Positions 6,074-7,573 of a stretch of DNA of 7,573 nucleotides are shown here, in pieces (the stretch's first letter is position 1; every line of letters starts with the position of its first letter). A program made the position numbers and the translations under genes. Under the pieces are notes generated by a model. The model saw nothing but the letters and a program-made list of their open reading frames with translations. It had not been told where the DNA came from and searched no databases. Source of the stretch: Clostridia bacterium (GTDB taxonomy: Bacteria; Bacillota; Clostridia; Oscillospirales; CAG-272); contig JAKSPW010000064.1 of NCBI GenBank assembly GCA_024404435.1, forward strand, positions 1 to 7,573, read 5' to 3'.

Positions 6074-6111
6074 GACCGTGGCATCAATGATGCGACGGTC
6101 TGTTGCTTTTT
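6074..6111 (+). terminator. Rho-independent terminator after rpmF
   Basis: A long stem: GACCGT (6074-6079) pairs with ACGGTC (6095-6100) and GCATC (6081-6085) with GATGC (6089-6093), with one G/G mismatch between. The tail TGTTGCTTTTT is an imperfect T-tract, so partial read-through into the next genes is plausible; I see no separate promoter for them. Confidence 0.8.
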
Positions 6112-6139
6112 CGGGAAAGATCAAAAAGGGGTGGTCATT

Positions 6140-6694
6140 ATGAAATATACACCGGACGGTGATGGGAGAAAGGCGGGGATCATCTCGGTCATCGCGGTCG
6201 TCCTCGCCCTCGTTTTGTATGCGTTCTCGCTGTCGGGTGCGGTAAGCCCGCTTCCGCTTCAGCTTGCGACGTTCGCTCTTTTCATCGCGGCGGCATACGT
6301 TCTCGTGAGATATCGCTTCACGACCGTGACGTATATCGTGAGGCCTCACAGTGAAAACGTCGACGGCTACGGCGAGAGCATATATTCTCTGCCCGCGTCG
6401 ATGCTCGACTTTGCCGTCGTCAGGGCGCAGGGAAAGAGAGAAGGCGCGCTCGAGTGCCTTCTGTCGCTCGACCTGCTCACGGGCGTCGAAAAATTCACCG
6501 ATCCCGAGACGGTGAGACAAAAACATAAGGGCGCAAAAATTTATTATTACACCGTTTCGATGAAAAAATCGGACTGCTCCGTGCTCGTCTTCGACGACGC
6601 GGGCGAGGTGAGCTGCCTCGTGATCGAAACGGACGAAAAAATGCGAAAATTTCTCGAAGACGTGTGCGCCGGAGATCCGGAGGTGGATATATGA
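6140..6694 (+). CDS. Unknown two-helix membrane protein with a cytoplasmic C-terminal domain
   Basis: I do not recognise this gene by name. The 184-residue product has two adjacent hydrophobic segments (about 12-31 and 38-56) forming a hairpin in the membrane. A 125-residue soluble domain follows, with alternating strands (TVTYIVRPH, YSLPASMLDFAVV, AKIYYYTVSM, CSVLVFDDAGEVSCLVIE) and a final helix (165-175). The order two helices plus a mostly beta domain ending in a helix resembles membrane-anchored PH-like proteins, but that is only a fold-level guess. The start at 6140 is chosen because AAGGGGTGG lies five bases upstream and because the frame's earlier ATG (6071) sits at the foot of the rpmF terminator. 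Its stop overlaps the next start as ATGA, so the two are probably made together. Expression likely depends on read-through from rpmF. Confidence 0.75.
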   Translation: MKYTPDGDGRKAGIISVIAVVLALVLYAFSLSGAVSPLPLQLATFALFIAAAYVLVRYRFTTVTYIVRPHSENVDGYGESIYSLPASMLDFAVVRAQGKREGALECLLSLDLLTGVEKFTDPETVRQKHKGAKIYYYTVSMKKSDCSVLVFDDAGEVSCLVIETDEKMRKFLEDVCAGDPEVDI

Positions 6695-7317
6695 AAAAGT
6701 TTATCAAATGGTTTTTTATCGTGATGCTTATCCTCGTGATAGGATTTCTCATTTTCCGCATCTTTTCTTACGAGGACAAGTCGGTCTTCGATGATTTCGA
6801 GGTGACGGAGGCCTCCCGCGGGGCGTATGAGGAAGGGCTGAACGTCCTGACGCTCGACCTTAAGGACAAGCACTCCGACAACGGATATTTCTGCGCTTAC
6901 TCGATGTTCTACGTCGAGGAGACGGGAGAGCTGCAGGTGACGGTGCGCTACAACAAAAGCGCGGCGAAATATACGGACAGAGCGAGCACCGACGACCTTG
7001 ATTTCAGGCTCATGGTGCGCAAGGAGGATGACTCCGACAAAAAAGACGGCCGCTACCGCGGAACGTATTACGCTCCCGTGTCGGTGGAAAAGAAGTCCCG
7101 CTACGGCATCTACGAGTACAGAAAGCTCGTCTTCGAGGGGCTTGACATGACGGCAGAGGAATTCGGTGGGAACAACGTCGTCGTCGTGATGACGGACAAA
7201 TCGGCGTCCGACACCGATTACGCTCTCTTCTTTGACAGACAGTTCGTCCACTACGCCGGTCAGCCGACCGGCACCTACGATCTGTCGAAGTCGGACAGAC
7301 AAGAACTTGAAAAATAA
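6691..7317 (+). CDS. Unknown membrane-anchored, probably extracytoplasmic protein
   Basis: Not recognised. The 208-residue product starts MKKFIK followed by one hydrophobic stretch (about 7-25) without a lipobox cysteine or an obvious signal peptidase site, so it is probably an N-terminal anchor with the rest outside the cell. The outer domain is charged and strand-rich (LNVLTLDL, GELQVTVRYN, YGIYEYRKLVFEGL, NNVVVVMTD, DYALFFDRQFVHY). No catalytic motif is visible. An earlier in-frame ATG (6664) would overlap the upstream gene by 31 bases and place arginines ahead of the anchor; the ATG at 6691 has GGAGG (6679-6683) seven bases upstream and an ATGA overlap, so it is preferred. The pairing suggests a joint role with the preceding membrane protein. 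The stop codon is the first three bases of a tandem repeat. Confidence 0.75.
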   Translation: MKKFIKWFFIVMLILVIGFLIFRIFSYEDKSVFDDFEVTEASRGAYEEGLNVLTLDLKDKHSDNGYFCAYSMFYVEETGELQVTVRYNKSAAKYTDRASTDDLDFRLMVRKEDDSDKKDGRYRGTYYAPVSVEKKSRYGIYEYRKLVFEGLDMTAEEFGGNNVVVVMTDKSASDTDYALFFDRQFVHYAGQPTGTYDLSKSDRQELEK

Positions 7318-7348
7318 GCCTTAAGCCTTAAGCCTTAAGCCTTAAGCT
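7315..7348 (+). repeat. Heptamer tandem repeat TAAGCCT, nearly five copies
   Basis: Four exact copies of TAAGCCT (7315-7342) plus a partial fifth (TAAGCT, 7343-7348). The first TAA is the stop codon of the preceding gene, so gain or loss of copies would not alter the protein. Such arrays arise by replication slippage. Confidence 0.9.
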
Positions 7349-7354
7349 TTTCTC

Positions 7355-7370
7355 TCTTCACTCTTCACTC
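7355..7370 (+). repeat. Short heptamer repeat TCTTCAC, 2.3 copies
   Basis: TCTTCAC is repeated at 7355-7361 and 7362-7368 and followed by TC. It lies seven bases after the TAAGCCT array and has the same period but a different sequence. Confidence 0.7.
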
Positions 7371-7402
7371 AAAAAAGCACCCTTTCGGGTGCCTTCTTAT
7401 TT
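7371..7402. terminator. Bidirectional terminator at the end of the membrane-protein operon
   Basis: GCACCC (7377-7382) pairs with GGGTGC (7387-7392) around a 4-base loop. On the plus strand it is followed by CTTCTTATTT, enough to end the upstream operon. On the minus strand it is followed by six Ts (7376-7371) and has a GAAA loop, so it is the better terminator in that direction, implying transcription arriving from the right. Confidence 0.85.
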
Positions 7403-7404
7403 AG

Positions 7405-7573
7405 ATGATGTTTGCCCGCGATGCGGGCAAATGATGTTCTGCCTTCGGCACAATGATGCTTTGCGGCGCTGCCGCAATATGATGCGATGCGTTCCGCCTG
7501 AGTCATGCGCGCAGCGCGCATCATTCGCCGCAGGCGAACATCATTTGCGAAGCTGCATCATGTTCCGCCCGCG
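7405..7573. repeat. Array of short palindromes separated by ATGATG, then CATCAT
   Basis: ATGATG occurs at 7405, 7431, 7453 and 7479, and CATCAT at 7519, 7539 and 7556. Between them lie short palindromes with 3-base loops: 7411-7431 (9 pairs, loop GAT), 7437-7453 (TGCC/GGCA with outer TT/AA and one mismatch), 7461-7477 (7 pairs, loop GCT), 7505-7521 (7 pairs, loop CAG), 7524-7538 (6 pairs, loop GCA), and a decayed one around 7545-7557. GTTCCGCC is repeated at 7491-7498 and 7562-7569. There is no coding frame. The pattern is that of a REP- or MITE-like intergenic element, running off the window. Confidence 0.8.

Noticed and set aside
6071..6139. Longer N-terminus for the two-helix membrane protein starting at 6071
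   Set aside because: The extra codons coincide with the rpmF terminator hairpin, and the ATG at 6140 has a strong ribosome binding site.
5750..6526. Minus-strand open frame of 258 codons across rpmF
   Set aside because: It runs antisense to the certain rpmF gene and across its terminator and both promoters, and its composition is shadow-like.
7405..7573. CRISPR array
   Set aside because: The spacers are the conserved short motif (ATGATG/CATCAT) while the palindromes vary. Units are only 22-26 bases, and the motif inverts midway, unlike CRISPR direct repeats.

Overview
The window looks like chromosomal DNA from an endospore-forming, anaerobic member of the Firmicutes, probably a moderately GC-rich gut-type Clostridia. 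The basis is a full SpoIIE sporulation phosphatase, a rubredoxin, a four-cysteine L32 protein, strong AGGAGG-type ribosome binding sites and near-consensus sigma-A promoters with 17-base spacers. Genus cannot be fixed from the sequence. Most of it is core genome; I see no phage, transposase, CRISPR or defence genes.

Layout. Positions 1-1471 hold a minus-strand operon: ribokinase (rbsK), then the Holliday-junction resolvase homologue ruvX, joined by a TAATG overlap, then the first codons of another gene leaving the window. Positions 1480-1687 hold a lone 5S rRNA gene on the minus strand with its own promoter and terminator. Positions 1837-2132 hold a short rubredoxin gene (53 codons) on the plus strand. 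It converges on the thioredoxin gene trxA (minus, 2132-2437), and one hairpin lies between the two. trxA and spoIIE (plus, 2609-5032) are divergent. The DNA between them contains a terminator-like inverted repeat lying over the trxA -35 box.

Positions 5165-6111 hold the yceD (DUF177)-rpmF ribosome-assembly operon. It has a perfect consensus promoter in front, a second promoter nested at the 3' end of yceD, and a terminator after rpmF. Two membrane-anchored proteins of unknown function follow (6140-7317), overlapping by ATGA. The window ends in non-coding repeat DNA: a heptamer tandem repeat starting at the last stop codon, a second short heptamer repeat, a bidirectional terminator, and an array of small palindromes separated by ATGATG and then CATCAT.

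How the genes relate. rbsK-ruvX, 5S, yceD-rpmF and trxA are housekeeping (sugar phosphorylation, RNA/DNA maintenance, ribosome, redox). Rubredoxin and thioredoxin are both redox carriers but are not co-transcribed. SpoIIE would dephosphorylate SpoIIAA to release sigma-F in the forespore. No new enzymatic system is evident. The least explained parts are the palindrome array at the right end, the inverted repeat between trxA and spoIIE, and the unknown membrane-protein pair.
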